Counted from the stretch's first letter, positions 6,288 to 15,912 are shown. The stretch: DNA of 64,000 nt from Simiduia aestuariiviva (GCF_014192475.1 NZ_JACHXZ010000001.1:346900-410899), one strand, 5' to 3'. Program-made: numbers and translations. The notes: generated by a model not told the origin, from the sequence alone.

Positions 6288-8210
6288 ATGACACTGATTA
6301 AATCTGGCTTTATTGCCTCGCTGGCATTCGCCGTGCACGCTCACGCCCTGGCCGCCGATGCCGCAGGCGTTGACGCGACGACGGAAATTGAAACCGAAGA
6401 GGTGTTGGTGACAGCCACGCGCACCGCGCAGCCGTTGACCGAAACTCTGGCGCCCGTGAGTGTGCTGAGCGCGGATGATATCGCCGCGCTACAGGCGCCC
6501 GATTTGCCGGCACTGCTCAGAGGTTTTACTGGGGTGGACATTATTCAGCGCGGTGGGCGCGGTGCAAACAGCAGCGCCTTTGTGCGCGGTACCAACGCGG
6601 GGCACTTGTTGGTGCTGGTGGATGGTGTGCGCGTTGGCTCGGCCACCTTGGGTATTGCCGCACTAGAGACGCTCGATCCCGCGGCCATTGAGCGCATCGA
6701 GTTGGTGCGCGGCCCGCGCTCCAGTTTGTACGGCGCCGACGCCATTGGCGGCATCCTGCAAATTTTTACCCGCAAGGCATCTGAGCCCGGCCTGACAATG
6801 GGCGTGGCGGGCAGCTACGGCTCACACAATGAGCAGCATTTGCGCACAACGCTCGGTTATAAAACGGAACGCAGCCACCTGCGCATGGTGTTCAGCCACA
6901 ACAGCACCGATGGTTTCGATCGCTCGGTGGACGATAGCGGTCTAAGCGGTGACGACGATGGCTACTCCGCCAATCGCGTGGCCCTGAGTGCCGGGCATCA
7001 GTTGGCCGATGCGCTTAGCCTGTCGGCCAATCTTCAGTATCAAGAGGGTGAGGCCGATACCGACAGCGCATTCTGTGTGATCGATTGTCGCCCCTTTGCG
7101 CGCTTTGCCAATGGCAGTGCCGACCTAGGCCTGCAGGCACAGCTGACGGACATCTGGAGCAGTCAGCTGCGCCTAGGTTTTGCACAGGATAAAAGTGAGC
7201 AAGATGATCACATCCGCGCCGCTGCAATTGCCAATTGGGGCGGTCGCAACCGCATTGAAACGGAGCGCGAAACCGCGAGCTGGCAAAATGACTTCGCTCT
7301 GACTGAAGATCAAATGCTCACCTTGGGCGTGGACTATCTGAACGACAAAGTGGATGGGCAGCTTGAAAATCGCATCTACGCGCCCGATTGGAGTTATAGC
7401 GTTGAGTTTGTGGGTTATGACGTGGATGATCGCGCCAGCACGGGTGTGTTTGGTCAATACCAGGCACGCGTGGGAGAGCACGATCTGGTGGCCTCTGCGC
7501 GCACGGAAGACAACGCGCAATTTGGCACTGCCAATACCGGCAGCTTGGCCTATGGCTATCAGCTCAGCGATAGCTGGACCTTGCTCGCCAGCACCGGCAC
7601 CGCGTTTAAAGCCCCGACCTTTAACGATTTGTATTGGCCGAACGCGGGCAATCCCGATTTGCAGCCAGAGACATCGACCAACGTGGAAGTGGGCGCGCGT
7701 TTTGCGCGCGGCAACGTGCAGCTGGCCGTCAATGTGTTTGAAAATAAGGTGGATGATTTAATTGCGTGGGCGCCCACAATGAGCGGCAATTGGCAGCCAA
7801 GCAATGTGGCCAAGGCCACCATCTTGGGTGCAGAGGTGGAGTTCGACGCCGCGCTGGGCGAATGGCAGTTGGCGGCAAATTACACCTGGCTCGATGCCGA
7901 AGACGATGCCAGCGGCAAGGCGTTGCCCAATCGCGCCGCGCAGTTATTCAATGCCGATATCAGCCGGCGCCTAGGCGACCTAACTTTGGCCTTGGCTGTG
8001 GAGGCGCGTTCAAAGCGCTATGCCGATGCCGCCAACACCCTGTCATTGGCGGGCTATGGTTTGCTCAATGCGCGTTTGGCGTGGAATCTGTCGCGCGAAT
8101 TGGTGCTGGAAGCCAAGGTGAACAATGTGTTGGATAAGGACTACACCTTGGTGCAGGGCTTCTACCAAGACGGTGTGAATGGATCTGTGGGCGCGCGCTA
8201 TAGCTTCTAG
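6288..8210 (+). CDS. btuB: TonB-dependent vitamin B12 receptor, BtuB-like
   Basis: 640 residues from ATG 6288, preceded by GGGGAG; the longer open frame would run through the riboswitch. Signal peptide MTLIKSGFIASLAFAVHAHALA, then a TonB box-like EEVLVTATRT. The plug domain carries LLRGFTGVDIIQRGG and RGPRSSLYGADAIGGILQIF. A 22-strand barrel ends in the aromatic GSVGARYSF. The protein imports cobalamin (or corrinoids) across the outer membrane using TonB energy. The upstream B12 riboswitch strongly supports the substrate. No btuCDF genes are adjacent. Confidence 0.93.
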   Translation: MTLIKSGFIASLAFAVHAHALAADAAGVDATTEIETEEVLVTATRTAQPLTETLAPVSVLSADDIAALQAPDLPALLRGFTGVDIIQRGGRGANSSAFVRGTNAGHLLVLVDGVRVGSATLGIAALETLDPAAIERIELVRGPRSSLYGADAIGGILQIFTRKASEPGLTMGVAGSYGSHNEQHLRTTLGYKTERSHLRMVFSHNSTDGFDRSVDDSGLSGDDDGYSANRVALSAGHQLADALSLSANLQYQEGEADTDSAFCVIDCRPFARFANGSADLGLQAQLTDIWSSQLRLGFAQDKSEQDDHIRAAAIANWGGRNRIETERETASWQNDFALTEDQMLTLGVDYLNDKVDGQLENRIYAPDWSYSVEFVGYDVDDRASTGVFGQYQARVGEHDLVASARTEDNAQFGTANTGSLAYGYQLSDSWTLLASTGTAFKAPTFNDLYWPNAGNPDLQPETSTNVEVGARFARGNVQLAVNVFENKVDDLIAWAPTMSGNWQPSNVAKATILGAEVEFDAALGEWQLAANYTWLDAEDDASGKALPNRAAQLFNADISRRLGDLTLALAVEARSKRYADAANTLSLAGYGLLNARLAWNLSRELVLEAKVNNVLDKDYTLVQGFYQDGVNGSVGARYSF

Positions 8211-8232
8211 TGTTGCCTCTTATCTTTTGTTG

Positions 8233-8260
8233 AAAAGCCGGCTATTCAGCCGGCTTTTTT
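8233..8260 (+). terminator. terminator after btuB
   Basis: AAAAGCCGGCT, loop ATTC, AGCCGGCTTTTTT: an 8-bp GC-rich stem followed by six T residues, starting 23 bp after the btuB stop codon. Confidence 0.9.
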
Positions 8261-8352
8261 GTGGCGCTGTGACGCGCTCGGGCAGAGCCCATTGCGGCAT
8301 TAGGCGGCAGCATCGTCTCATATCTTCACCCCCATAACACAAAGGACGCGCG

Positions 8353-9759
8353 ATGAACCGGTTACTCTCTACCGGCCTGGCCGCCGCCATTGCACTCGCC
8401 TTGGGTGCCTGCGGTGAACCTGAAAAGGCCAAGCCCACGCTAGAATTGCCCAATAAAGACCCCTTTCCCTCTACCTATCAAGCCAATGCCGCTGGCACTT
8501 TATTAATTAAGGGTGCCAATTTACTCATCGGTAACGGTGAGCAAGCCGAGGCCACCGATCTTGTAGTCAAAGACGGCAAAATTGTAGCCGTGGGTGAAGG
8601 GCTGCAAGTGCCCGATGGCGCCACCATTGTGGACGGCAAAGGCAAGTGGGTGACTCCAGGATTGATCGATGTGCACTCGCACATGGGTGTCTACCCCGCA
8701 CCGGGTACCGCCAACCACGCCGACGGCAATGAAATGACATCGCCGGTGACGGCGCAGGTGTGGGCCGAACACTCGGTCTGGCCGGAAGATCCGCAATTTG
8801 AGAAAGCCTTGGCCGGTGGTGTGACCACCGTACAGATTTTGCCGGGCTCGGGTAACTTGATTGGTGGCCGCGGCGTGACCTTGAAAAACGTGCCCGCCAC
8901 AACCGTGCAGGCCATGAAATTTCCGGGCGCGCCCTACAGCCTGAAAATGGCCTGCGGCGAAAACCCCAAGCGCTTTTACGGCGGCAAGGGCCAGTTGCCC
9001 TCCACCCGCATGGGTAACATGGCGGGCTACCGGAGCGCGTGGATTGAAGCCGCGGGTTACAAAAAAAGCTGGGACGACTACATCAAAAAAGTGGAAGCCG
9101 GTGAAGAGGCCGATGCGCCCACGCGCGATTTGCGTTTGGAAACTTTGGTCGGTGTGTTGGAAGGCGACATTCGCATTCACAATCACTGCTACAAAGTTGA
9201 CGAAATGGCGCAGATGATCGACATGGCGAAAGAATTCGGCTACAAAATTGCCGCCTTCCACCACGCCATCGAAGGTTACAAAGCTGCCCCGATGCTGGCC
9301 AAAGAAGGCATTTGTGCGGTGATGTGGGCTGACTGGTGGGGCTTTAAGCAAGAGGCCTTCGACATGGTGCGCGAGAATATCGCACTGGTGGATTACGCCA
9401 AAGCCTGTGCTGTTATTCACTCCGACGACCCCATTCAAGTGCAGCGGCTGAACCAAGAAGTGGCCAAGGCCATGAGTGCAGGCAACCGTTTAGGCCTGGG
9501 GCTCACCGCGGGCGATGCCATCAAATGGGCCACGCTCAACCCCGCTAAATCGCTCGGCTTAGAGGATCAAATAGGATCGCTGGAAGCGGGCAAAAATGCC
9601 GACATCGTGCTGTGGGATGCAAACCCCATGAGCGTTTACGCCCACGCAGAGAAAGTGTGGATCGACGGCGTGCTGCGCTTCGACCGCAATGATGCGAGCG
9701 TCGCGCCCACCAGCGATTTTAATTTGGGAATTTTGGAAGCCGGGGAGGTGCGCCCATGA
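8353..9759 (+). CDS. amidohydrolase-family lipoprotein (catalytic partner)
   Basis: 468 residues. The lipoprotein signal ends LALGAC (Cys20). The metal-dependent amidohydrolase fold follows, imidazolonepropionase/dipeptidase-like: TPGLIDVHSHMG gives the HxH pair (His108, His110), FHHAIEG the next ligands, and VIHSDDPIQ the catalytic Asp. The C-terminal segment GSLEAGKNADIVLWDANP is the usual family end. Probably hydrolyses an amide or peptide-like substrate in the periplasm. It overlaps the next gene by 4 bp (ATGA), indicating translational coupling with a paralogue that lacks the metal ligands. Confidence 0.85.
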   Translation: MNRLLSTGLAAAIALALGACGEPEKAKPTLELPNKDPFPSTYQANAAGTLLIKGANLLIGNGEQAEATDLVVKDGKIVAVGEGLQVPDGATIVDGKGKWVTPGLIDVHSHMGVYPAPGTANHADGNEMTSPVTAQVWAEHSVWPEDPQFEKALAGGVTTVQILPGSGNLIGGRGVTLKNVPATTVQAMKFPGAPYSLKMACGENPKRFYGGKGQLPSTRMGNMAGYRSAWIEAAGYKKSWDDYIKKVEAGEEADAPTRDLRLETLVGVLEGDIRIHNHCYKVDEMAQMIDMAKEFGYKIAAFHHAIEGYKAAPMLAKEGICAVMWADWWGFKQEAFDMVRENIALVDYAKACAVIHSDDPIQVQRLNQEVAKAMSAGNRLGLGLTAGDAIKWATLNPAKSLGLEDQIGSLEAGKNADIVLWDANPMSVYAHAEKVWIDGVLRFDRNDASVAPTSDFNLGILEAGEVRP

Positions 9760-11021
9760 ACCTATTCAGCAAAACTTTCGTGAAGCCATTCGCTACCGCC
9801 CTTGGATTGGTGTTGGCCGCCAGCGTGTCGGCAGAATCGGTATTGATTAAAGGTGCGGATGTTTACACCGCGCAAAAGCTATTGCCGGCAACGGATGTGT
9901 TCGTCAATAACGGCCGCATTGAGGCCTTGGGCAGCAACCTGACCTACAAAGCCGATCGCACCATCGATGGCCGCGGCAAGTCCATTACCGCCGGCCTGTT
10001 TAACAGCGAGACCCAATTGGGTGTGGTTGAAGTGGCGGCCATTGAGCAAACCGTTGATTCAATGACCACGCGCACCGACATCACCGCGGCATTCAAAGTG
10101 GCCGATGCGTTCAATCCCAACTCCACGTTATTGCCGCACAACCGCGCCCACGGATTAACCCATGCGTTGGTGATGCCGCGCGCGGCCACCGGGTTATTTG
10201 CCGGACAAGTGGCCCTGGTGCAGCTGGGCAACACCCCCCGTGTGGTGCATGAAAGTGTGGCCGTGGCGGTGGACTTCAGCGAGCACGGCGTCGAGTTGGC
10301 GGGCGGGTCGCGGGCCTCGGCACTGGCATTGTTGCGTCAAGCATTTGCCGACGTGCAAGACTACAGCGCGAATAAAGCGGCCGCCCTTGCCGGCGATCGT
10401 CGCACCTACAGCATCAGCTTGATGGATGCCGAAGCCTTGGTGCCGGTGTTAAAGGGTGAGCAGCCGTTAATTGTAAAAGTGCAGCGCGCCGCCGACATTC
10501 GCGCCATTTTAAAATTGGCCAAGGCCTACAAGCTCAAGTTGATTTTAAGTGGTGTTGAAGAGGGCTGGATGGTGGCGGCAGATATTGCCAGCGCTAAGGT
10601 GCCGGTCATCATCGATCCCATCAACAACTTGCCTTCTGGTTATGAGTCACTCGGTTCGCGTTTGGACAATGTGGTGATGTTGCACAAGGCGGGCATTACC
10701 TTGATGTTCACGGGCATGAGCTGGCACAACACCCACAGTGCCTATCTGGTGCGCCAATCTGCGGGCAATGCCGTGGCCAATGGCCTCGACAAGCACGTAG
10801 CCATTGCCGCCATGACCGCCAACCCCGCGCGCATTTTTAACGCGCCCGTGGCTGGCGATGTCATTCAGGGCGGCCCCGCTGATTTGGTGCTGTGGAGCGG
10901 CGATCCGCTGGAAGTCACCAGTGAGCCTGAACTGGTCATGGCCGCCGGTAAAGTGGCGCCCATGGTGACGCGCGCGACCATGCTGCGCGATCGCTACTTC
11001 GAGCGATTGTCTGCGAAATAA
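9756..11021 (+). CDS. degenerate amidohydrolase-family protein (probable non-catalytic partner)
   Basis: 421 residues with a Sec signal (ALGLVLAASVSA). The overall fold matches its neighbour: ESVLIKGADVYT start, NPARIFN and GGPADLVLWSGDPLEV end. The metal site is gone. The HxH position reads AGLFNSETQLG (Glu85/Gln87 in place of the two His), the beta-strand His is LILSGVEEG, and the catalytic Asp region is LMFTGMSWHN. This is seen directly by comparing the two proteins. Coupled translation suggests a heteromeric complex with the active partner. The alternative is a non-hydrolytic binding protein. Confidence 0.82.
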   Translation: MNLFSKTFVKPFATALGLVLAASVSAESVLIKGADVYTAQKLLPATDVFVNNGRIEALGSNLTYKADRTIDGRGKSITAGLFNSETQLGVVEVAAIEQTVDSMTTRTDITAAFKVADAFNPNSTLLPHNRAHGLTHALVMPRAATGLFAGQVALVQLGNTPRVVHESVAVAVDFSEHGVELAGGSRASALALLRQAFADVQDYSANKAAALAGDRRTYSISLMDAEALVPVLKGEQPLIVKVQRAADIRAILKLAKAYKLKLILSGVEEGWMVAADIASAKVPVIIDPINNLPSGYESLGSRLDNVVMLHKAGITLMFTGMSWHNTHSAYLVRQSAGNAVANGLDKHVAIAAMTANPARIFNAPVAGDVIQGGPADLVLWSGDPLEVTSEPELVMAAGKVAPMVTRATMLRDRYFERLSAK

Positions 11022-11036
11022 TATTGCGCAAATGTT

Positions 11037-11061
11037 AAAAGCGGCTTCGGCCGCTTTTTTT
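11037..11061 (+). terminator. terminator after amidohydrolase pair
   Basis: AAAAGCGGC, TTCG tetraloop, GCCGCTTTTTT, 16 bp after the stop codon. Confidence 0.92.
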
Positions 11062-11352
11062 ATGTGTGAATAAAAGAGCGCGAAACCGCGCTAAATGTAC
11101 GCGGCCCGATTGTGATGGCGGTGCTGGTCATCAAGTGCAATACAATAGTGAGCTTGAGACCAAGCGATATTTTCCTTGGTAATTCACTCGGGCCATTAGC
11201 GGCAGATCTTTATCAGCGAGTAGCGCGCGATGGGTTCTTTCGCCATGGGCGAGCAGTGCAAGGTGACGCTGTGCGAAATAGTAGACGCATCATGCCCCAG
11301 TTAATATAGTGGTTTCTTCGCTGCTTGACCTGATAGGACACTGAGGGGGCCT
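11062..11352. other. intergenic region, no gene recognised
   Basis: After the terminator there is a 16-base hairpin (AGCGCG, AAAC, CGCGCT at 11077-11092). A 65-codon open frame at 11112-11309 has unconvincing composition. The stretch AGGACACTGAGGGGGCCT just before 11353 supplies the ribosome binding site of the next gene. I see no RNA gene or repeat. Confidence 0.5.
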
Positions 11353-11649
11353 ATGCAGATTCAACTTTCAGGTATTTCGCGCCACGCGTTGCTGGGGCTT
11401 GTACTATCAACCGCTGCCCTGCTTTCGGTGCCTTTGATTGCCATGCAGTTTACAGAGGAGGTTGACTGGCAAGGGCTGGATTTTCTGGTGATGGGTGGAT
11501 TATTGCTAGGGCTGGGCAGTCTGCTGTTGTTGGTGCTGAATAATGTGGCTAAACATTACCGCGTGCAGGTTATTGCTGCGTTCGCCATTATCTTTTTAGT
11601 GTTATGGGCAGAGTTGGCCGTGGGCGTGTTTACGCAATGGGGCAGCTGA
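11353..11649 (+). CDS. small integral membrane protein
   Basis: 98 residues with three hydrophobic segments (about 13-31, 44-63 and 72-92) and short polar loops (FTEEVDWQG). GAGGGGG lies just upstream of the ATG. No family recognised. It stands alone between the amidohydrolase pair and a DUF2799 lipoprotein. Confidence 0.65.
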   Translation: MQIQLSGISRHALLGLVLSTAALLSVPLIAMQFTEEVDWQGLDFLVMGGLLLGLGSLLLLVLNNVAKHYRVQVIAAFAIIFLVLWAELAVGVFTQWGS

Positions 11650-11809
11650 CCACTGGGCCGTGAAACGGTGAGCCTTGCAGTGTTCGTTCACACAATATTC
11701 AGCTAGGGTCCGCTATGCTGGATATTTACTGCCAGTGATCGGGCCTGTGGTCCGCACACTGACCCGATCGCCATAAATATTTGAATATCTGAAAATCGAG
11801 AGCGCGAAA

Positions 11810-12520
11810 ATGAATAAGTACCTTTGTCTGGGTTTGATCCTGCTGATCTCCGGCTGTGCCACCATGAATAAAGAGGAGTGCCAGCTGGCCGATTGGCAGG
11901 CAGTGGGCTACAAGCACGGCGCACAGGGGCAGAGTGCCACCAGCTTTAATCAATATCAGGCGGATTGTGCTGATCACAATATCAAAGCGGATTTCGGTGC
12001 CTTCAAGCGCGGTCATCAGGCGGGGCTCGACGAGTATTGCAGTTATGAAACGGGCCTGCGGCTGGGCAGCTCGGGCAGTAACTACAATGGCCAGTGCTCA
12101 AGCCGACGCTATGAGGACTTTGCCTCCGGTTATCAAGAGGGTGTGAGCCGTTATTGCACTTACGAAAGTGGCTACGACTCGGCAATGCGCGGTCATGGGA
12201 TGAATCGCAATTGCCCCGAGGCGCGCTATCCAGAATACAGTCAGGGCCACATGAGCGGGCAGGCGCGCTACGCACTTGAGCAGTCGGTTCGAGCACTGGA
12301 GTCTGAGCTGGCTGACATCGAGCACAGCATGCTACAGCAGGATGAGTTCATTGCCGATTCTGAAGCTGTCATTGTGAGTGCTGAAAGCAGCGCGGATGAT
12401 CGAGTGAAGGCGCTGTTGGATATTAAAAATCACCGCGATGAGCGCAAGCGGCTCAAGCGGGAATATCGGCGGGTTGAGGTTGAATTAGAAGCCTTGCATG
12501 CGCAACTCAACGATATCTAA
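11810..12520 (+). CDS. DUF2799-like lipoprotein with coiled-coil tail
   Basis: 236 residues. The signal ends LLISGC (Cys16), so it should be lipidated and envelope-anchored. Four short repeats of the type DWQAVGYKHG, FKRGHQAGLDEYC, FASGYQEGVSRYC and YSQGHMSGQ follow, with paired cysteines. This Gly/Tyr/Cys repeat is typical of DUF2799 proteins. Residues about 155-236 are a charged coiled coil (ALESELADIEHSMLQQ, RREVELEAL-like). Function unknown; probably a periplasmic structural or sensing lipoprotein. Confidence 0.75.
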   Translation: MNKYLCLGLILLISGCATMNKEECQLADWQAVGYKHGAQGQSATSFNQYQADCADHNIKADFGAFKRGHQAGLDEYCSYETGLRLGSSGSNYNGQCSSRRYEDFASGYQEGVSRYCTYESGYDSAMRGHGMNRNCPEARYPEYSQGHMSGQARYALEQSVRALESELADIEHSMLQQDEFIADSEAVIVSAESSADDRVKALLDIKNHRDERKRLKREYRRVEVELEALHAQLNDI

Positions 12521-12583
12521 TCACTGTCATTTATACGTGCATACGCTGTCGAAAGTATGCCCCTTTTTTAGTTGCTGGACTGA

Positions 12584-13384
12584 ATGATGAAGCTAGGTTT
12601 TATATTGCCGCTGGCAATCGTACTCAGTGGTTTTGCCACACACGCCTTGGCGTTGGGCGCAAATGGTCACCGCATCGTGGCGCAGTTGGCCGAATACCAT
12701 TTGACGCCCGAGGCCCGCGCCGCCGTCAACGAAATCACACGGGGCCAGCCTCTTGCGCAGTTATCCACTTGGCCTGATTTTTTATATTCAGATTCCACTT
12801 GGACGCGCGCCACGCCTTGGCATTTTGTCACCATCAGAGATGAGTTTACGGTAGATAACTACCCCCGCGAAAAAGCCGGCGATGTGCTGCAAGCACTGCC
12901 CAAATTTGAGGCGGTGCTGCGCGATCGATCAGCCAGTGCCGAAGCTAAGTGGCAGGCATTGGCATTCTTTACACATTTTGTTGGCGATGTGCATCAGCCA
13001 TTGCATGTGGGAAACGGCGATGATCTGGGCGGCAATACAGTAAAGCTCTTGTGGCAGGGTGCGCCCTCTAATCTGCACAAGGTGTGGGATACAGAAATGA
13101 TTCAGCTGGAGCAGTTGAGTTACACCGAATACACCGTGTTTTTGGATACCATAACGCCGGAACAAATCGGGCGCTGGCAGTCTGCAAGCTATGGTGAGTG
13201 GGCCGCAGAATCGAAAGCTCTGCGCGCGCAGGTTTACGATTTTGGCGATCAAAAAGGCGCGGATATCGCCTTGAGTTGGGATTACAATTTTCGCAATAAA
13301 GCGACCATCAATTTGCGCATGCAGCAGGCGGGAATTCGCTTGGCGGGCAAGCTAAACGCCATTTTTGCAGCGCGCAAAAACTAG
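12584..13384 (+). CDS. S1/P1-type nuclease, secreted
   Basis: 266 residues. Signal peptide ends HALA, mature start LGANGHRIVAQLAE. The trinuclear zinc ligands of S1/P1 nucleases are visible: His in GANGHR, Asp in STWPDFLY, His in TPWHFVT, the THFVGDVHQPLHVGN cluster (His, Asp, His) and NLHKVWDTEMI (His, Asp). It should degrade single-stranded DNA/RNA in the periplasm or medium for phosphate and nucleoside uptake. Fungal enzymes start with Trp1, whose backbone binds zinc; here the equivalent is Leu if cleavage is after HALA. Confidence 0.9.
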   Translation: MMKLGFILPLAIVLSGFATHALALGANGHRIVAQLAEYHLTPEARAAVNEITRGQPLAQLSTWPDFLYSDSTWTRATPWHFVTIRDEFTVDNYPREKAGDVLQALPKFEAVLRDRSASAEAKWQALAFFTHFVGDVHQPLHVGNGDDLGGNTVKLLWQGAPSNLHKVWDTEMIQLEQLSYTEYTVFLDTITPEQIGRWQSASYGEWAAESKALRAQVYDFGDQKGADIALSWDYNFRNKATINLRMQQAGIRLAGKLNAIFAARKN

Positions 13385-13398
13385 CTGAGACTTAAGCA

Positions 13399-13431
13399 AT
13401 AAAAAGGGCCTGCATTGCTGGCCCTTTTTAT
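13399..13431. terminator. bidirectional terminator
   Basis: ATAAAAAGGGCC, loop, GGCCCTTTTTAT. A-rich and T-rich flanks serve both strands. It sits between the convergent S1/P1 nuclease and M28 peptidase genes. Confidence 0.9.
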
Positions 13432-13456
13432 TGTAGAGCTGAGCTAGTGGTAAGAT

Positions 13457-14821
13457 TTATTGATCCATTTGCCATTCATTGGCAAATAAATGCAGCATCA
13501 CCGTCCAGGCGGCAATGTTTTGGTTAAACGCCACGGGATCTATTTTGTCCAAGGTGTCGTCGGCGGTGTGGTGATAGTCAAAGTAGTCAGTGCCATCTTG
13601 CTTTAACTGGAACAGTTGCACGCCCTTTTCAGCCAGAGGAATAATGTCTGGCCCGCCGCTGGTGGCGTCGTTCCCTAAGTATTCAATACCGAGTGGTTTT
13701 AGCAGTGCGGTTGCACGCGCAATGAAGGCTTCGTCGGCATTGTTCAAGCGCGTTTTAAGTGCCCAGATGGGGCCCGCGCCGAAGTCGGATTCAGAGGCCA
13801 CAATGTGGCGATCCAATTCATTGGCGTGTGCCTTGGCGTAAGCTTTGGCACCCACTAAGCCCTGTTCTTCATTGGAAAATGCGACCACGCGAATAGTGCG
13901 CCCGGGACGCAGGCGGTGCTTGATGAATTGGTAGGCTGCGCCGGCGGTAATGGCGACTCCCGCACCGTCATCCAGCGCGCCCGTGCCTAAATCCCAGCTG
14001 TCTAAGTGGCCGCCGATGACAATGATTTCGTCGGGTTTTTTGTTGCCGGTAATTTCTGCGATGACGTTGTGGGACGTGTATTCGCCGGTCCAGCCGACGT
14101 TGATGTCCAAGCTTAGGTTCACCTTGCCTTTGGCAATCAATCGCTCCAGCTGATCGGCGTCGGGGTTGCTCAGTGCGGCAGCGGGAATCTGCGGGCTGCC
14201 GGCACTCATGCTCATCATGCCGGTATGGGCGAAGCGGTGGCTGTCGGTGCCGATAGAGCGAATCAACAACGCCTTTGCGCCTTTCGCTTCCGCTTCGAGG
14301 GCGCCTTTGCCACGCGCGATCACAGCTTCGCCATAGCCCGCGCCTTCTTTGTGTTTGCGCATGCGATTTTTAATGAACACAATTTTGTCTTTTACGCGGG
14401 CACTGGGCGTTGCGACGAGCGCGGCATAGTCATCCACCATGACCACTTCGCCCTGCAGTTCGCCATCGGTACCCACCGAGCCGCCGAGCGCGGTAATGTG
14501 TAGCGGCTGCGGGAACTTACCCAGTACATGGGCGCGCTCGTGCGTGCGCTGCCACTGGGGGAAGGTGACGGGTTCGGTCCACACCTTGTCGAAGCCCATT
14601 TGCTCGAAGCGCGCTTTGGTCCAGGCCACGGCACGGGCGTCGGCCTCGGTACCGCCCATGCGGGGGCCGACTTCAGTGGTGAGATCGCGCACAAACGCGT
14701 AGCCGGCCTGGTCTTGCAGCGCGTGTTCGCGCAGTGACGTTGCGGCATCTTCGGGCTGCGGTGTTGCGCAGGCCGTGAGTGCGATGGCGATGAGGGCGGG
14801 GAACAAAATGCGTAAACTCAT
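13457..14821 (-). CDS. M28-family aminopeptidase lipoprotein
   Basis: 454 residues. Lipoprotein signal ends IALTAC (Cys18). A PA-like insert domain (about residues 110-230) precedes the M28 di-zinc peptidase core. Ligands and catalytic residues are visible in GGHLDSWDLGTGALDDGAG, FSNEEQGLVGAKAY (Glu-Glu), ESDFGAGP and FDYHHTADDTLD. It should release N-terminal amino acids from peptides at the cell envelope. It is monocistronic, on the opposite strand to its neighbours, and ends at a shared bidirectional terminator. Confidence 0.9.
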   Translation of the reverse strand: MSLRILFPALIAIALTACATPQPEDAATSLREHALQDQAGYAFVRDLTTEVGPRMGGTEADARAVAWTKARFEQMGFDKVWTEPVTFPQWQRTHERAHVLGKFPQPLHITALGGSVGTDGELQGEVVMVDDYAALVATPSARVKDKIVFIKNRMRKHKEGAGYGEAVIARGKGALEAEAKGAKALLIRSIGTDSHRFAHTGMMSMSAGSPQIPAAALSNPDADQLERLIAKGKVNLSLDINVGWTGEYTSHNVIAEITGNKKPDEIIVIGGHLDSWDLGTGALDDGAGVAITAGAAYQFIKHRLRPGRTIRVVAFSNEEQGLVGAKAYAKAHANELDRHIVASESDFGAGPIWALKTRLNNADEAFIARATALLKPLGIEYLGNDATSGGPDIIPLAEKGVQLFQLKQDGTDYFDYHHTADDTLDKIDPVAFNQNIAAWTVMLHLFANEWQMDQ

Positions 14822-15022
14822 GGGGTGCCTCCGGTAAATGAAGGCGGCAGTTTAGGGGCTTAACGCCGCAATGAAAACCTGTCATTGTTCGCCGTTGCGC
14901 TGCGTCTCAACGACGCAATCACATGCGCCGTGGATCGGCGCTCGCAATGGATTGGAATAATTGGTGTGTAGCGCGCAGGTTTGCACAATAAAAATTCTTA
15001 TTGACGAGTGTAGATAAAAACA

Positions 15023-15721
15023 ATGGCCGTAAAGTTTAGAAAAACCGTGTGGAGCATGCACAAGTGGCTGTCTTACTTTGTGTTTTTGCAGATTTTTTTA
15101 TGGGTGCTGGGCGGAATATTTTTTGCCACGGTGCCGTTTAAGTCACTGGTAAAGGGTGGCGACTTCGTGGCGCCCCCCGCGGCCGCCGAATTGCCTGCCA
15201 ATTGGCAGCAGGGTGCGCAGGGATTGCCGCCGCTGCACAGCCTCAGTGCGGTGGCCAGTGCCCAGGGTGTGCTCATGCATGCGCAGTACGCTGAGGGCGA
15301 CAGCTGGATGCAGGCCGATGGTCGGCCCGCACCGCACGCGACCGAGGCTCAGATTGCCGACTTTGCGCGCCAGTTATACATCGGGCCGGATGCCCCAGTG
15401 ACTGTGCGGTGGTTGGCGGAACCTGAATCGCGCCTGCTGGGGCTAGTGGATGAAACCGGTGGTCGAGCGGGCTTGTGGCTGGCGGAGTTCGATGGCGTGC
15501 GCTTGTACTTTGGCCCCATGGGAAATTATCGATTGGTGCGCTCTGATTACTGGGTGTGGTACGACGCGCTCTGGCGCTTGCACATCATGGATTATGGCGA
15601 AGGCGAAGATTTCAATAACACACTGCTTCGCGTGTTCGCATGGCTGGCTTTTGTATTTGTCTTGACCGGTCTGGTGTTGAGCTTTTTCGCGTTACGACGC
15701 ACCTTGGCCAAGGGGTTCTAG
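15023..15721 (+). CDS. PepSY-associated membrane protein
   Basis: 232 residues. Basic N-terminus with KTVWSMHKWLSYFVF leads into a first membrane helix (FLQIFLWVLGGIFFATV). A periplasmic domain of about 150 residues follows, with PepSY-like halves (TEAQIADFARQLYIG, and GNYRLVRSDYWVWYDALWRLHIMDY). A C-terminal helix (VFAWLAFVFVLTGLVLSFFAL) completes it. Proteins of this kind accompany iron-siderophore reductases or peptidases; no such partner is adjacent except the M16 peptidase downstream. Exact role unknown. Confidence 0.75.
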   Translation: MAVKFRKTVWSMHKWLSYFVFLQIFLWVLGGIFFATVPFKSLVKGGDFVAPPAAAELPANWQQGAQGLPPLHSLSAVASAQGVLMHAQYAEGDSWMQADGRPAPHATEAQIADFARQLYIGPDAPVTVRWLAEPESRLLGLVDETGGRAGLWLAEFDGVRLYFGPMGNYRLVRSDYWVWYDALWRLHIMDYGEGEDFNNTLLRVFAWLAFVFVLTGLVLSFFALRRTLAKGF

Positions 15722-15912
15722 TGCCCAGGATGCAAATTGACAAGTGAGCTGCACTGCCGCGGCCATGCTCGCCGGCACCTGATGGTTGCGTGCGTGTGTG
15801 GCGTGTTTTGCCAATAAACAGGCAACACCAAATAGTGCGGTAAGTGCCCCTCGTGCTGCGACAAAGATGCTTGTTGGGTAGGGTTGGCTGGGTAAAGATG
15901 CTACATTTGTCC

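Noticed and set aside
8521-9456. 311-codon minus-strand open frame
   Set aside because: It is the antisense shadow of the amidohydrolase gene with intact family motifs on the other strand.
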